A DNA stretch of 35,436 nt from Asaia bogorensis (GTDB taxonomy: Bacteria; Pseudomonadota; Alphaproteobacteria; Acetobacterales; Acetobacteraceae): NCBI GenBank assembly GCA_945861095.1, contig CAMATI010000018.1:1-35436 (forward strand). The letters run 5' to 3'. Within the stretch, counting starts at the first letter, position 1. Each line of letters opens with the position of its first letter. Of this stretch, positions 16,882 to 25,891 are shown piece after piece. A program made the translations under genes and the position numbers. Below the pieces are notes generated by a model that saw only the letters and a list, made by a program, of their open reading frames with translations, had not been told where the DNA came from and searched no databases.

Positions 16882-17895
16882 CTAAATCTTTTCGCTCAGC
16901 AGGCCCAACCCCGCGACGATTGCCTGGCGCTTGTCCAGGGAAAATCGCTCGGTTTCGTCCTGCAATCGGGTCAGCCCCTGCCACACCTCGCCCCAGGCAT
17001 CAAGCGGACGCAGCGCCACCACGCGTTCCTGCTCCGGGTCCGCCCTGCCCCGCACCGACTCCCGCACCGCCGAGGCGATCCCCGCGCGCAGCAGGTCCAT
17101 GAAGGTGCTGAAACCAGTGTCGGAACGGCCGAGCATGTCGGCGACGTCGTGGGCGCGGGTGAGAGGGAGGTGGGGAAGATCGGACAGCAATTTATCAACC
17201 ACCGCCGCGAGCTTCAGCCCCTCATCCTCCGCCAGGATCAGCGCCCGGCCCGGAGAGCCTTCCGCCAGGGTGCTCAGCCGTCCGCGTTCGTTCGGGTCGA
17301 GCCCGGGGGCGATGTCGTCCATCACGCGCGCCATCGCGGCATCATCCAGCGGGTTCAGGCGCAGGCGGCGGCAACGGCTGCGGATGGTGGCCGGCAGGCG
17401 TCCGGGCGCGGCGCAGGTCAACAGCAGGATGGCCTTGGCCGGGGGTTCCTCCAGGATTTTCAGCAGGGCGTTGGCGGATGCCTGGTTCATCTCGTCCGCG
17501 CCATCGACGATCACGACGCGCCAGCCGCCTTCGGCTGGGGTCAGGGACATGAATCCGTTGATTTTCCGGACATCTTCGACCGGGATTTGCATCCGCATGC
17601 GCTTGGTTTTCTCGTTGATGCCGCGCTCAATGGTCATCAGGTCGGCATGGGATCCGGCGGCGACGCGGCGGAACACCGGATGCGTAACCGGCAGCGCCAG
17701 GCTGGGTTCGGTGGGGCGTCCCGCCAGCAGGCGACGAGCGAAGCGGTAGGCCAGGGTCGCCTTGCCCACGCCCTCGGGGCCGATCATCAGCCACGCGTGA
17801 TGCATCCGCCCGCCCTGGATCGCATCCAGGAGGGTGGCTTCGGCGGCGTCATGGCCGAACAGATTGGGGTTGGTCCTAGGCTCCAGGGCAGGCAT
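16882..17895 (-). CDS. holB: DNA polymerase III subunit delta'
   Basis: NLFGHDAAEATLLDAIQGGRMHHAWLMIGPEGVGKATLAYRFARRLL...VVIVDGADEMNQASANALLKILEEPPAKAILLLTCAAPGRLPATIRSRCRRLRLNPL; adjacent to metG as in many alphaproteobacteria. Confidence 0.94.
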   Translation of the reverse strand: MPALEPRTNPNLFGHDAAEATLLDAIQGGRMHHAWLMIGPEGVGKATLAYRFARRLLAGRPTEPSLALPVTHPVFRRVAAGSHADLMTIERGINEKTKRMRMQIPVEDVRKINGFMSLTPAEGGWRVVIVDGADEMNQASANALLKILEEPPAKAILLLTCAAPGRLPATIRSRCRRLRLNPLDDAAMARVMDDIAPGLDPNERGRLSTLAEGSPGRALILAEDEGLKLAAVVDKLLSDLPHLPLTRAHDVADMLGRSDTGFSTFMDLLRAGIASAVRESVRGRADPEQERVVALRPLDAWGEVWQGLTRLQDETERFSLDKRQAIVAGLGLLSEKI

Positions 17896-17988
17896 CGGAT
17901 GATCATACCGGAAATCGGCGAGGCTGTGGGAGGGTTGTGTGCGGGATGCATGCGCCAGGCGCCGACAGGACCTGATGCGGGGGCACCG

Positions 17989-18768
17989 CTACGGCACCCG
18001 CATTACGAAGACCCCGAGTTGGCTAAGGCTGCGCAAGATCACATGCAGGCCGATGGCGATCTGGGTCACGCCCAGGACTACCGCGAACACCTGCAGGGCG
18101 GTGCCGAGATAGCGCACGATGACATGCGCAAACATCATCGCCACCCAGTCAAGCGCCAGGATCGCCAGCAACAGGGCTCCGACCGCCAGCTTGGATGGCA
18201 AATCGGCGGCCAGGGTGACGAAGATGATCGTCGCCGCGATGCCGTAGGGCGTCACGATGGTCGGGAACGCCAGGGGGCTGAAGGCGAGATGCAAGGATGG
18301 CGGCGGTCCGTCGGTCGGACGCCCCATGGGGCCCTGGAATTGCTGCAAGACCGTTTGCAAGGCGACCAGGAACAGCACCAATCCGCCGGTCAGGGCCAGC
18401 ACCGGGACCGGCACGGCAAAGTTCTCCAGAGTGTTCTGGCCGATCAGACCGGCCAGCCCCAGGGCCGCCGCGGAATAGAGGATCGCCCGCGTGGCCAGTT
18501 GGCGACGGAACTCCGGCGGCGCCCCTTGGGTCATGTTCATGAATGGCACCAGCACCTTGATCGGCCCCAGCATCAGAAACAGCAGGGCGAACATCTGGCG
18601 GGCTTCGACCGAGCCACTGCCGATGGCAACGGTCGACTCGGCCTGCGCCATCGACGGCCACAGGGCCAGCGCGCCGATCAGCGCGGCCGTGGATATGGGC
18701 CGCTTCCCGATGGACCGGATGAACGGTCGGTGGATGACGGTTCGATGGCTGCCGGTCCGATGCACCAA
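17989..18768 (-). CDS. MarC family integral membrane protein
   Basis: MFALLFLMLGPIKVLVPFMNMTQGAPPEFRRQLATRAILYSAAALGLAGLIGQNTLENFAVPVPVLALTGGLVLFLVALQTV...LAFSPLAFPTIVTPYGIAATIIFVTLA; MarC topology. N-terminal start uncertain. Confidence 0.88.
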   Translation of the reverse strand: MVHRTGSHRTVIHRPFIRSIGKRPISTAALIGALALWPSMAQAESTVAIGSGSVEARQMFALLFLMLGPIKVLVPFMNMTQGAPPEFRRQLATRAILYSAAALGLAGLIGQNTLENFAVPVPVLALTGGLVLFLVALQTVLQQFQGPMGRPTDGPPPSLHLAFSPLAFPTIVTPYGIAATIIFVTLAADLPSKLAVGALLLAILALDWVAMMFAHVIVRYLGTALQVFAVVLGVTQIAIGLHVILRSLSQLGVFVMRVP

Positions 18769-18928
18769 AATACCAACTCCCCTCCACTGCCAACGCCAAT
18801 GCCAGATCGGCGGCGCGCATCATTATCAGCAATCGTGGAACGCGATTAGCCATGCCCGTTGTCGGTTGCGTGGCCGCGACGGTTGCCTGTAAGCAGCGGT
18901 CACAACCCGTCCATAAAGGAAACAGACG

Positions 18929-19558
18929 ATGACTCGGTCTCTTGGATTGCGTTCGCTCGGCTTCTGCCTGTCTCTGGCGGTCGCCGGTGTCGCCACCCTG
19001 GCCCTGACCGGGGCGCCCGCGCTTGCGCAAGGCCCCGCGGCGCAAAACCCTGTCATGGCCGCGGAGACCGACCTGTTCGTCGCCACCGAGCAGGCTCGCG
19101 TGGTCAGTGTCGATGCCGCGACCCGCATGGTCACCCTGCGCTTCGCCGGCGGCAAGACGATGTCCATCAAGCTCGGTGCGGACGTCCGCAACTTCGCCCA
19201 GATCAAGGCCGGCGATGAGGTCGTCGCGGTCCTGGAACACGCGGTGACCTATGCCGTGCTGAAGGCCGGCACGAAGCAGCCGAGCGTGGTGGTCGCCGAA
19301 GATGTCGCCCGGACGAAGAAGGGCGCCAAGCCCGGAGCCGAGGCAACCCGCCAGGTGGCGCTGACCATGCTGATCGTCGGCGTGAATGCCGCCAACAACA
19401 CCCTGGACGTGGTGCCGCAGGGCGGCGGGTCGATCCAGACCCTGACGGTGCGCAACAAGGAGCGCCAAGCCTATCTGAAGCAGATCCAGCCCGGCCAGTT
19501 GCTGAGCGTCGTGATCACGGATTCGGTCGCGGTCGTGGTTCGGCCCGCCGGAATCTGA
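18929..19558 (+). CDS. Secreted hypothetical protein
   Basis: Signal peptide-like N-terminus (FCLSLAVAGVATLALTGAPALAQG) then a soluble domain rich in short beta-strand-like segments (RVVSVDAATRMVTLRFAGGKTMSIKLG...FAQIKAGDEVVAVL...LTVRNKERQAYLKQIQPGQLLSVVITDSVAV). Confidence 0.7.
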   Translation: MTRSLGLRSLGFCLSLAVAGVATLALTGAPALAQGPAAQNPVMAAETDLFVATEQARVVSVDAATRMVTLRFAGGKTMSIKLGADVRNFAQIKAGDEVVAVLEHAVTYAVLKAGTKQPSVVVAEDVARTKKGAKPGAEATRQVALTMLIVGVNAANNTLDVVPQGGGSIQTLTVRNKERQAYLKQIQPGQLLSVVITDSVAVVVRPAGI

Positions 19559-19665
19559 CAGACAACGGAACCAGACAGGCAACGGCACCTGACAGGCAAC
19601 GGAACCTGACAGACGACGGAACCTGACAGGCAACGGCACCTGACAGGCAACGGAACCAGACAGAC
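19555..19665. repeat. Minisatellite: 17-bp unit ctgacaggcaacggaac, 6 copies plus partial; first copy contains the stop codon of the 18929 gene
   Basis: Units at 19555, 19572, 19589, 19606, 19623, 19640, then partial cagacagac; the TGA stop is 19556-19558. Confidence 0.95.
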
Positions 19666-19768
19666 AGCCGTCTGACGGCGCTCGTTCAGGAGTGCCGCCA
19701 GACGCCGGGACCCAGACAGGCTCGTCGGGCCCGGGCTCGTTGGGCGCGGGGCGTTGGGCGCGTGGGTA

Positions 19769-20623
19769 TCAGAACGCGCCGCGCAGCCAGTCCGGCACGC
19801 GGTAGATCCCACCCGGGAAACCGGGGCAAATCCACATCGCGCCCTTCTTTTCCAGCTTGCTGTCGTAGGTTTGCACCACGTCGTCGAAGGTGAAGTCCCG
19901 CACGCCATCGCGTTGCAACTGCGCGATCGGGCCTTCGAAATTGGTGCGGATCCACTCATCGTCCGACCGGCGTTGATGCGCGCCCTGCCGCCCGGCCAGG
20001 GACCGTTCCGACCATGGCAGGTTCCTGGTCACGCCCAGCCGCCGCAAGGACGCCTGGAAATCCGCGTCCTTGGTGTGGAACAGATACAGCGACGGGTCGA
20101 TCGACACCCGCTTGTCACAACTATGGAACCCCGGAACCCAGCGGACCGGCGCACGCGCCACCAGCGGCTTGCACATGCCGACGCGGAAAATGGCATAATC
20201 CCGCTGCTCCGATATCGTGCGGTCGCGTTCCAGTGGCGTGCCGGGGATCACGTCCTGGAAGACGTTGAAGCCGACGGGACGCGCCACCTCCCCTTCCATT
20301 TTCTGAATGTAATCAGCCAGGCCGTTGTATTTGCGAGGATCGGCGACGATCAGTTCGTCACAATCGGAATAGACGACCGCGTCGTAATAGCCGAACAGGT
20401 CCTTTTGCAGGTTGGTGATGAACGCGGCGCGCTGGTTGTTGTCGTAGACGCTGCGCGGCAGGTTGATGCGGCCGGACTGGCCCAGATCCGCGGTGCTGCC
20501 GTCATCGGACCCGTGATCGAGGACGAGGAGGTTCTTGGGCCCGAACTGGTTGCCATAGTGGCGAAGCCAGCGCCGCAATGTGTCACCCTCGTTGTAGACC
20601 ATTGTGATGGCGATGATATTCAC
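19769..20623 (-). CDS. Glycosyltransferase (GT2/GT92-like)
   Basis: MNIIAITMVYNEGDTLRRWLRHYGNQFGPKNLLVLDHGSDDGSTADLG...DAVVYSDCDELIVADP...GFHSCDKRVSIDPSLYLFHTKDADF: GT-A fold N-terminus, D-x-D-like element and downstream H-rich region. Confidence 0.82.
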   Translation of the reverse strand: MNIIAITMVYNEGDTLRRWLRHYGNQFGPKNLLVLDHGSDDGSTADLGQSGRINLPRSVYDNNQRAAFITNLQKDLFGYYDAVVYSDCDELIVADPRKYNGLADYIQKMEGEVARPVGFNVFQDVIPGTPLERDRTISEQRDYAIFRVGMCKPLVARAPVRWVPGFHSCDKRVSIDPSLYLFHTKDADFQASLRRLGVTRNLPWSERSLAGRQGAHQRRSDDEWIRTNFEGPIAQLQRDGVRDFTFDDVVQTYDSKLEKKGAMWICPGFPGGIYRVPDWLRGAF

Positions 20624-20802
20624 GATGCGGGCGGCTCCTTGGTGGTGTCCTGGTCGGGATCGTCATGTTGATCCGGCTGGGTTCATATTCCGCATCCGGT
20701 GTTGGCCGCGCAACCTGAAATGCGGGGACCACCCCTTCACGCGATCCTTGCTTGCAGCCGCGCGCCCAGATAGGAAAGCCGCACCACGTGAGACGGAACA
20801 AC

Positions 20803-22539
20803 ATGGTCGCGACGGTTCCACCCGCCTCTCCGCCCGGACAGACCGACATCCTGTCCTATCTGTTCGGCCACTCGCTCCAAACTCCTGACAAAACCTTCGT
20901 ACAGGCCGAATTGCCCGACAGTCGCGACAGAATCAGCTACGCGCAAGCGTGGCGGGACCTGATCCGATGCAAAGCCGAATACGAACGTAAGGGTGTGCGG
21001 CCCGGCGGCGTGGTCCTTATCTTCCTGCCGCAGGGCTGGACCGCGATTGCCCACTACCTGGGCGCCATCGCTCATGGCTGCATCGCATCGTTCATGCCCT
21101 GCCCGTCGGCGAAACAGGACCCGGACAAGTACTGGACCGCCCACCAGAAATTGATCGAACGGATCGAACCGGCCGCGCTGGTTACCAACGATGCCCACGC
21201 CGAACAGATGCGCCGAAACGGCCTGGTGCAGGGCCGGACGGTCCTGCTGCATGCGCAAGTCCCGGACCTGCTGCCTGATGGGGAAACCGGCGCCTGGACC
21301 CAGGCCGGGTCCGACGCGACGCCTATCCTGCAGCACAGTTCGGGGACCACGGGCCTGAAGAAGGGCGTGATGCTGTCCCACCGGGCGATCCTGGACCAGA
21401 CATTCGGCTACGCCCGGTCCATCGATGCCCGGGCGGACGACGTGGTCGTGTCCTGGCTGCCGCTATATCACGACATGGGCCTGGTTGCCTGCCTGCTGAT
21501 GCCGATGATCGTCGGCCAGACCATCGTTCTGATGGACCCGTTCCACTGGGTATCGCGCCCCGGCACCCTGTTCGAGGCCATCGCGCGCCATCGCGGCACA
21601 TTGTGCTGGCTGCCCAATTTTGCCTTCGATCATCTCGCCCGAATCGTTGAACCCAAGCCCCAGACCATGTCGCTGGCCACCATGCGGGCCTTCGTCAATT
21701 GCTCCGAACCCTGTCACGCGGCCTCCTTCCGCCGGTTCGCCGAGAAATTCGCCCCACTCGGCCTCGCGGACACGGCGTTGCAGGTCTGCTACGCCATGGC
21801 CGAGACGACGTTTGCCATCACGCAGACGCCGGTTTCGGCCCAGCCGCGGATCATCCAGATCGATCGCATCCTTCTGCACGAACAGGGAAAAGCGGTTGCG
21901 CCAGCCAGCGCACAGACGGGGCAGGAACTGATCTCGACCGGGGTCCCGATCGTCGGGACGGACATCGTCGTGTTGGACACCGATCGCCGACCGGTCGCGG
22001 ATGGGATCGTCGGGGAAGTCAATGTCCGCTCCTCCTGCCTGTTCTCCGGCTACTACAAGCTGCCGGAAGAAACCGCGGCCCGCCTGCATGGCGACCTTTA
22101 CGCCACACGCGATCGCGGATTCATCCACGACGGTGAGCTGTATGTGCTGGGGCGGCTCGACGATCTGATCATCGTGGCCGGGCGCAATTTCCACGCAACC
22201 GAGATCGAGACCGTGCTGAACCGGGTCGACGGGCTGAAGCCCGGCCGCAATGTGGCCTTCGGCGTCGCCAACACCGAACGCGGCACGTCGGATCTGATCG
22301 TGGTCGCCGAAACGTCGGACGACGCGGGCGCCGACACATCCAGCGCGCTGCACAAGGCGTTGCGCCACCAGGTCCGGGAGCAGGTCTTCCAATCGCTGAG
22401 CATCTACCCGAGCGAGGTGCGCCTGGTCCTGCAAGGCTGGCTGCTGAAAACCACCAGCGGCAAGATCGAACGGAACGGCAACGCCGCCAAATTCACCCGG
22501 GAGAAGCTGGACAATGCCAGCAGGAGAGCATCGGCATGA
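20803..22539 (+). CDS. AMP-dependent synthetase/ligase, fatty-acyl-AMP ligase (FAAL)-like
   Basis: LQHSSGTTGLKKGVMLSHRAILDQ (A3), SWLPLYHDMGLV, VNCSEPCHAASFRRFAEKFAPLGL, CYAMAETTFAIT, YATRDRGFIHDGELYVLGRLDDLIIVAGRNFHATEIE; followed directly by a stand-alone ACP. Confidence 0.87.
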   Translation: MVATVPPASPPGQTDILSYLFGHSLQTPDKTFVQAELPDSRDRISYAQAWRDLIRCKAEYERKGVRPGGVVLIFLPQGWTAIAHYLGAIAHGCIASFMPCPSAKQDPDKYWTAHQKLIERIEPAALVTNDAHAEQMRRNGLVQGRTVLLHAQVPDLLPDGETGAWTQAGSDATPILQHSSGTTGLKKGVMLSHRAILDQTFGYARSIDARADDVVVSWLPLYHDMGLVACLLMPMIVGQTIVLMDPFHWVSRPGTLFEAIARHRGTLCWLPNFAFDHLARIVEPKPQTMSLATMRAFVNCSEPCHAASFRRFAEKFAPLGLADTALQVCYAMAETTFAITQTPVSAQPRIIQIDRILLHEQGKAVAPASAQTGQELISTGVPIVGTDIVVLDTDRRPVADGIVGEVNVRSSCLFSGYYKLPEETAARLHGDLYATRDRGFIHDGELYVLGRLDDLIIVAGRNFHATEIETVLNRVDGLKPGRNVAFGVANTERGTSDLIVVAETSDDAGADTSSALHKALRHQVREQVFQSLSIYPSEVRLVLQGWLLKTTSGKIERNGNAAKFTREKLDNASRRASA

Positions 22540-22775
22540 CGGATATCGGCTTTGCGGCACTACAGCAGATCGTCGCGAATGAGTTCGACATTCCCCCCGC
22601 CTCGGTCACCCGGGACACGACGGCCGAGGACGTGGACGGATGGGACTCGGTGTCCCACGCCAGCCTGATCATGGCGGTCGAGAAGGCATTCAACGTCGTT
22701 TTCCCCGACGACGACATCTACACGATGGAGAATGTCGGGGCGATGCATGACAAGATCGTCGAATTGTCCCGCTGA
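22536..22775 (+). CDS. Acyl carrier protein
   Basis: 79 aa; VDGWDSVSHASLIMAVEKAFNVVFPDDDIYTMENVGAMHDKI with the DSVSH phosphopantetheine-attachment Ser; overlaps the ligase stop by 4 bp (ATGA). Confidence 0.92.
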   Translation: MTDIGFAALQQIVANEFDIPPASVTRDTTAEDVDGWDSVSHASLIMAVEKAFNVVFPDDDIYTMENVGAMHDKIVELSR

Positions 22776-22808
22776 CGGGCCGGATCGCGAACCCGCGGAG
22801 AACGAACG

Positions 22809-24095
22809 ATGCTGAACATGGTGTTTGTCGGCAATTGCCAGATCGAAAACCTGTTCGCTTTGTACGGCAAGTTCGTCGGCCCCCATGTTCCGACGAACCG
22901 CGCCTACATCGCCTCCTACACCAAGCTGACCGACAAGGGCCGTTCGGCGTTGCGGGATGCCGATGTCGTCGTGAACCAGGTCAGTGGATTTCGGACCGAA
23001 CAGCCGGTCCCGGAGGTCCGATCCGGCACAAAAATCTACAACGTGCCGGTCGTGACAGGCGGATTCCTGTGGCCGTTCAGCGGCAGGCCGCACCCGTCCA
23101 ATGCGCCCGCGGCAGGCTATCCCAACGGCCCCTACCCGGCCCCGAACGGGGATTCCTACCTGAACCGGCTGATCCGGGATGGGATGGGCGTCGAGGGCGC
23201 GGTGGACGCCTATGTGCGCCTGGACGTCAGGCAAGAGGTCGACCTCGATCGGGCCTTCGACATGATCATGTCGAAACTGCGCAAGATCGGCGAGGAAACC
23301 GGCTACGACGTCGCCCACATCATCGACCGGCATTTTCGCGAGGAGGCCCTGTTTCGCAGCCCCTACCATCCAGAGGCGCGGATCACGCACGCCATGGCGG
23401 CGACGCTGTTCCAACAGATGGGCGCCGGGTCAGCGATCGTCGAACGCGTCCGCGCCCAACCCGACCACCCAAGCTTTCGCGGCCAGCAACTCCCCATCCA
23501 TCCCAGTGTCGTGCAACATTTCGGCTTGCGGTTCATCGCCCCCGACCATCGCTATCGCTTCATGAACGATGGCTTCTTCTCGTTGCGGGAATGGGCCGGC
23601 AAATACATGCGCTATGAGTGGAACGACGCGCTGGAAACCGGCATCCATCTGGCCCCGTCCCTTGCCACCCACGCCGAGGCGGTGGAGAAACTGACAGAGG
23701 GTCTGGCCCTTTCGCCCGGTTCCGCGATCGGGTGGTACACCCTTGCCGGAATACACCAACGCGCCCGACGCTATCACGAAGCCGTGGCCGCCGTGGTCCG
23801 ATCGATCGAAATCGAACCGGTCCACGCTGGGGGCCACGCGGTGTTGGGCCGATTGTCGGAATTGCTCGGCGATCGCGCGCGCGCGGTCGCCGCCTTCCGC
23901 GAAGCCGTCACCCTGGACCCCTACAATGCGACCTGGCAACGATCCCTCGCACGGACCCTACGCCCGCTCGGCCGCGGCGACGAAGCCGAAGCGGCGTTGC
24001 GCGTGGCCGAGGAGCTTGATCCCGGCGGGCCACAGGCCGCAAAGACGGCCGAACGGGATGTGCCCCGCGAACCGGAGTTGGCCTCCGCCGGATGA
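22809..24095 (+). CDS. WcbI-like putative polysaccharide acetyl/acyltransferase with C-terminal TPRs (paralog 1)
   Basis: N-terminal MLNMVFVGNCQIENLF, GGFLWPFSGRPHPSNA...GPYPAPNGDSYLNRLI, LPIHPSVVQHFGLRFIAPDHRYRFM; C-terminal TPR-like repeats (AIGWYTLAGIHQRARRYHEAVAAVVRSIEIEP...). Confidence 0.8.
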   Translation: MLNMVFVGNCQIENLFALYGKFVGPHVPTNRAYIASYTKLTDKGRSALRDADVVVNQVSGFRTEQPVPEVRSGTKIYNVPVVTGGFLWPFSGRPHPSNAPAAGYPNGPYPAPNGDSYLNRLIRDGMGVEGAVDAYVRLDVRQEVDLDRAFDMIMSKLRKIGEETGYDVAHIIDRHFREEALFRSPYHPEARITHAMAATLFQQMGAGSAIVERVRAQPDHPSFRGQQLPIHPSVVQHFGLRFIAPDHRYRFMNDGFFSLREWAGKYMRYEWNDALETGIHLAPSLATHAEAVEKLTEGLALSPGSAIGWYTLAGIHQRARRYHEAVAAVVRSIEIEPVHAGGHAVLGRLSELLGDRARAVAAFREAVTLDPYNATWQRSLARTLRPLGRGDEAEAALRVAEELDPGGPQAAKTAERDVPREPELASAG

Positions 24096-24227
24096 TGACC
24101 AGGAGACATGATCGGCCGGCCCGGCATGCTGCTTTCGCCGGAACGATCGGCGGGCCAGGGCGGTATCGCGGTCGCCGTCGGGATGTCCCGCCCCATCCCC
24201 CTTTCGATGCGAACCGCCGGGAACCCC

Positions 24228-25646
24228 ATGGCTAATATCGTATTCATCGGCAATTGCCAGGCTGGCATGCTTCGACTGCTTTATCAGAAGTATGTCGTCC
24301 CCTATGTGCCGGCCAATACCGTTCACATCTGGTCCAACCGGAAGCTGTCCGAAGCATCGCGGACGGTCTTGTCCAAGGCCGACGTGATCGTCCGACAGGT
24401 GCAGGACTTTGAAACGGAAGCCAATCTCTCCGACCTGCCGTCGGATGCCGTCACCCATCTGTTACCGGCGGTTGTCGGCGGATTTCTCTGGCCTTTTGGC
24501 GGTCGGGCACACCCACTCAACGCGACCGTCAAACAGGATGCGGACGGCCCCTACCCGGGCCAACTCGGTGATTCCTATCTGAACGGCCTGATTGCGAAGA
24601 ACGTCGCCCCGGAAGAGGCGGTTCGGCAGTACCTGGCGCTGGATGTGAATTCCGTCGTCAACCTCGATCGGCTCTACCGGATCGTGATGTCCAGGCAGCG
24701 GCGCATGGACACGAGCACGGGTTTCAATGTCGCCGATGTGATCGAGAACCACTTCCGGACCGAAAACACGTTCCTGACCGCCTATCATCCGGACTGGCGC
24801 ATTATGGGTCACCTGGCTGATGTGTTGTTCCAACGGATGGGCGTCCGCGCCGACATCGTGGAACGTATGCGAAAGTATCAGACCCACAACATCACCCCGC
24901 CGACGCAGTTGCCGATCCACCCCGCCGTTGCCGCCCATTTTGGCCTGCTGTTCATCCAGTCGGACCACAAATACCGGTATCGGAACGAAGGCTCGTTTAC
25001 GTTCGCGGAATGGGCCGAACGCTATATGCGGTTCGAGTGGAACGCACCGCTGGAAGCCGGCATCAAACTGACCTTCAACAAGAAGGACGACCAGGCGGCG
25101 CGTGCCAAACTCGACGAAGGATTGGCCCGGTCACCGAACGCCGCCCCGGGCTGGCGCAGCTATTGCCAGTTGCTCATGCGGCTCGGGGACCGAGAAGGCG
25201 CCGCGATTGCCCTTGCCAAAGCCCTGGAGCTTGACCCAAACAATCCGACATCCCACGCCATTGCCGGCGCATTCGCGCTTCACGACAAGCGCCACGACCA
25301 GGCCGAGGCAGCGTATCGACGGTCCATCGAATTATTGCCCAACCAGGCCGCGACCTATCGGTCCCTTGCGGGCATCCTGGCACGACAGAACAGATCCGAC
25401 GAAGCAATCGACGCGTATCGTATGGCGGTCGATCTGAACCCACGCGATGCGTTGGCGGCCATACAGCTTGCTCGCCTGTTGGCGAAGTCAGACGGACCGG
25501 AAGCGGCCGCGGCAACCATCGCTGCCGCGCTGGAGCATAATCCCGAACATCTGGGACTGCGGGACCTGCAAGCCCAGTTTGCGCCACCCGGGCCTGCCGA
25601 TGGTACGGTTCAACGCATCGGCCAACCTGTCGCAGAAGCCGGCTGA
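24228..25646 (+). CDS. WcbI-like putative polysaccharide acetyl/acyltransferase with C-terminal TPRs (paralog 2)
   Basis: MANIVFIGNCQAGMLRLLYQKYVVPYVP...GGFLWPFGGRAHPLNA...GPYPGQLGDSYLNGLI...LPIHPAVAAHFGLLFIQSDHKYRYRNEG, aligned along its length with the preceding gene; several TPRs after ~aa 280. ATG at 24228 preferred. Confidence 0.82.
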   Translation: MANIVFIGNCQAGMLRLLYQKYVVPYVPANTVHIWSNRKLSEASRTVLSKADVIVRQVQDFETEANLSDLPSDAVTHLLPAVVGGFLWPFGGRAHPLNATVKQDADGPYPGQLGDSYLNGLIAKNVAPEEAVRQYLALDVNSVVNLDRLYRIVMSRQRRMDTSTGFNVADVIENHFRTENTFLTAYHPDWRIMGHLADVLFQRMGVRADIVERMRKYQTHNITPPTQLPIHPAVAAHFGLLFIQSDHKYRYRNEGSFTFAEWAERYMRFEWNAPLEAGIKLTFNKKDDQAARAKLDEGLARSPNAAPGWRSYCQLLMRLGDREGAAIALAKALELDPNNPTSHAIAGAFALHDKRHDQAEAAYRRSIELLPNQAATYRSLAGILARQNRSDEAIDAYRMAVDLNPRDALAAIQLARLLAKSDGPEAAAATIAAALEHNPEHLGLRDLQAQFAPPGPADGTVQRIGQPVAEAG

Positions 25647-25891
25647 GGGGATCAAGCCAGGCAATGACTCGGGGAATGCCTGTGGATCGATGGCTGCGTC
25701 GGTTGCCAGAAGGTTGGCCTGACCGCTTGCGGCGGCCATAGGCCGGCAGCCTCGTCACGGAGTTGTGTCTGCCTTGGAATGACGACACCGAGGCTTTACA
25801 AGCGATCGCAACCTGACGAATATCCCCCCGCACAACAACACTTCCGGCGCTCCCGCCGCTCGGCGGCCCGCGCCACGGTTAGGGACCCGTC

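Noticed and set aside
15272-18849. 534-aa and 658-aa plus-strand ORFs antisense to metG, holB and marC
   Set aside because: Shadow ORFs; His/Gln/Arg/Gly-rich, no family resemblance, and the opposite strand has confident genes.
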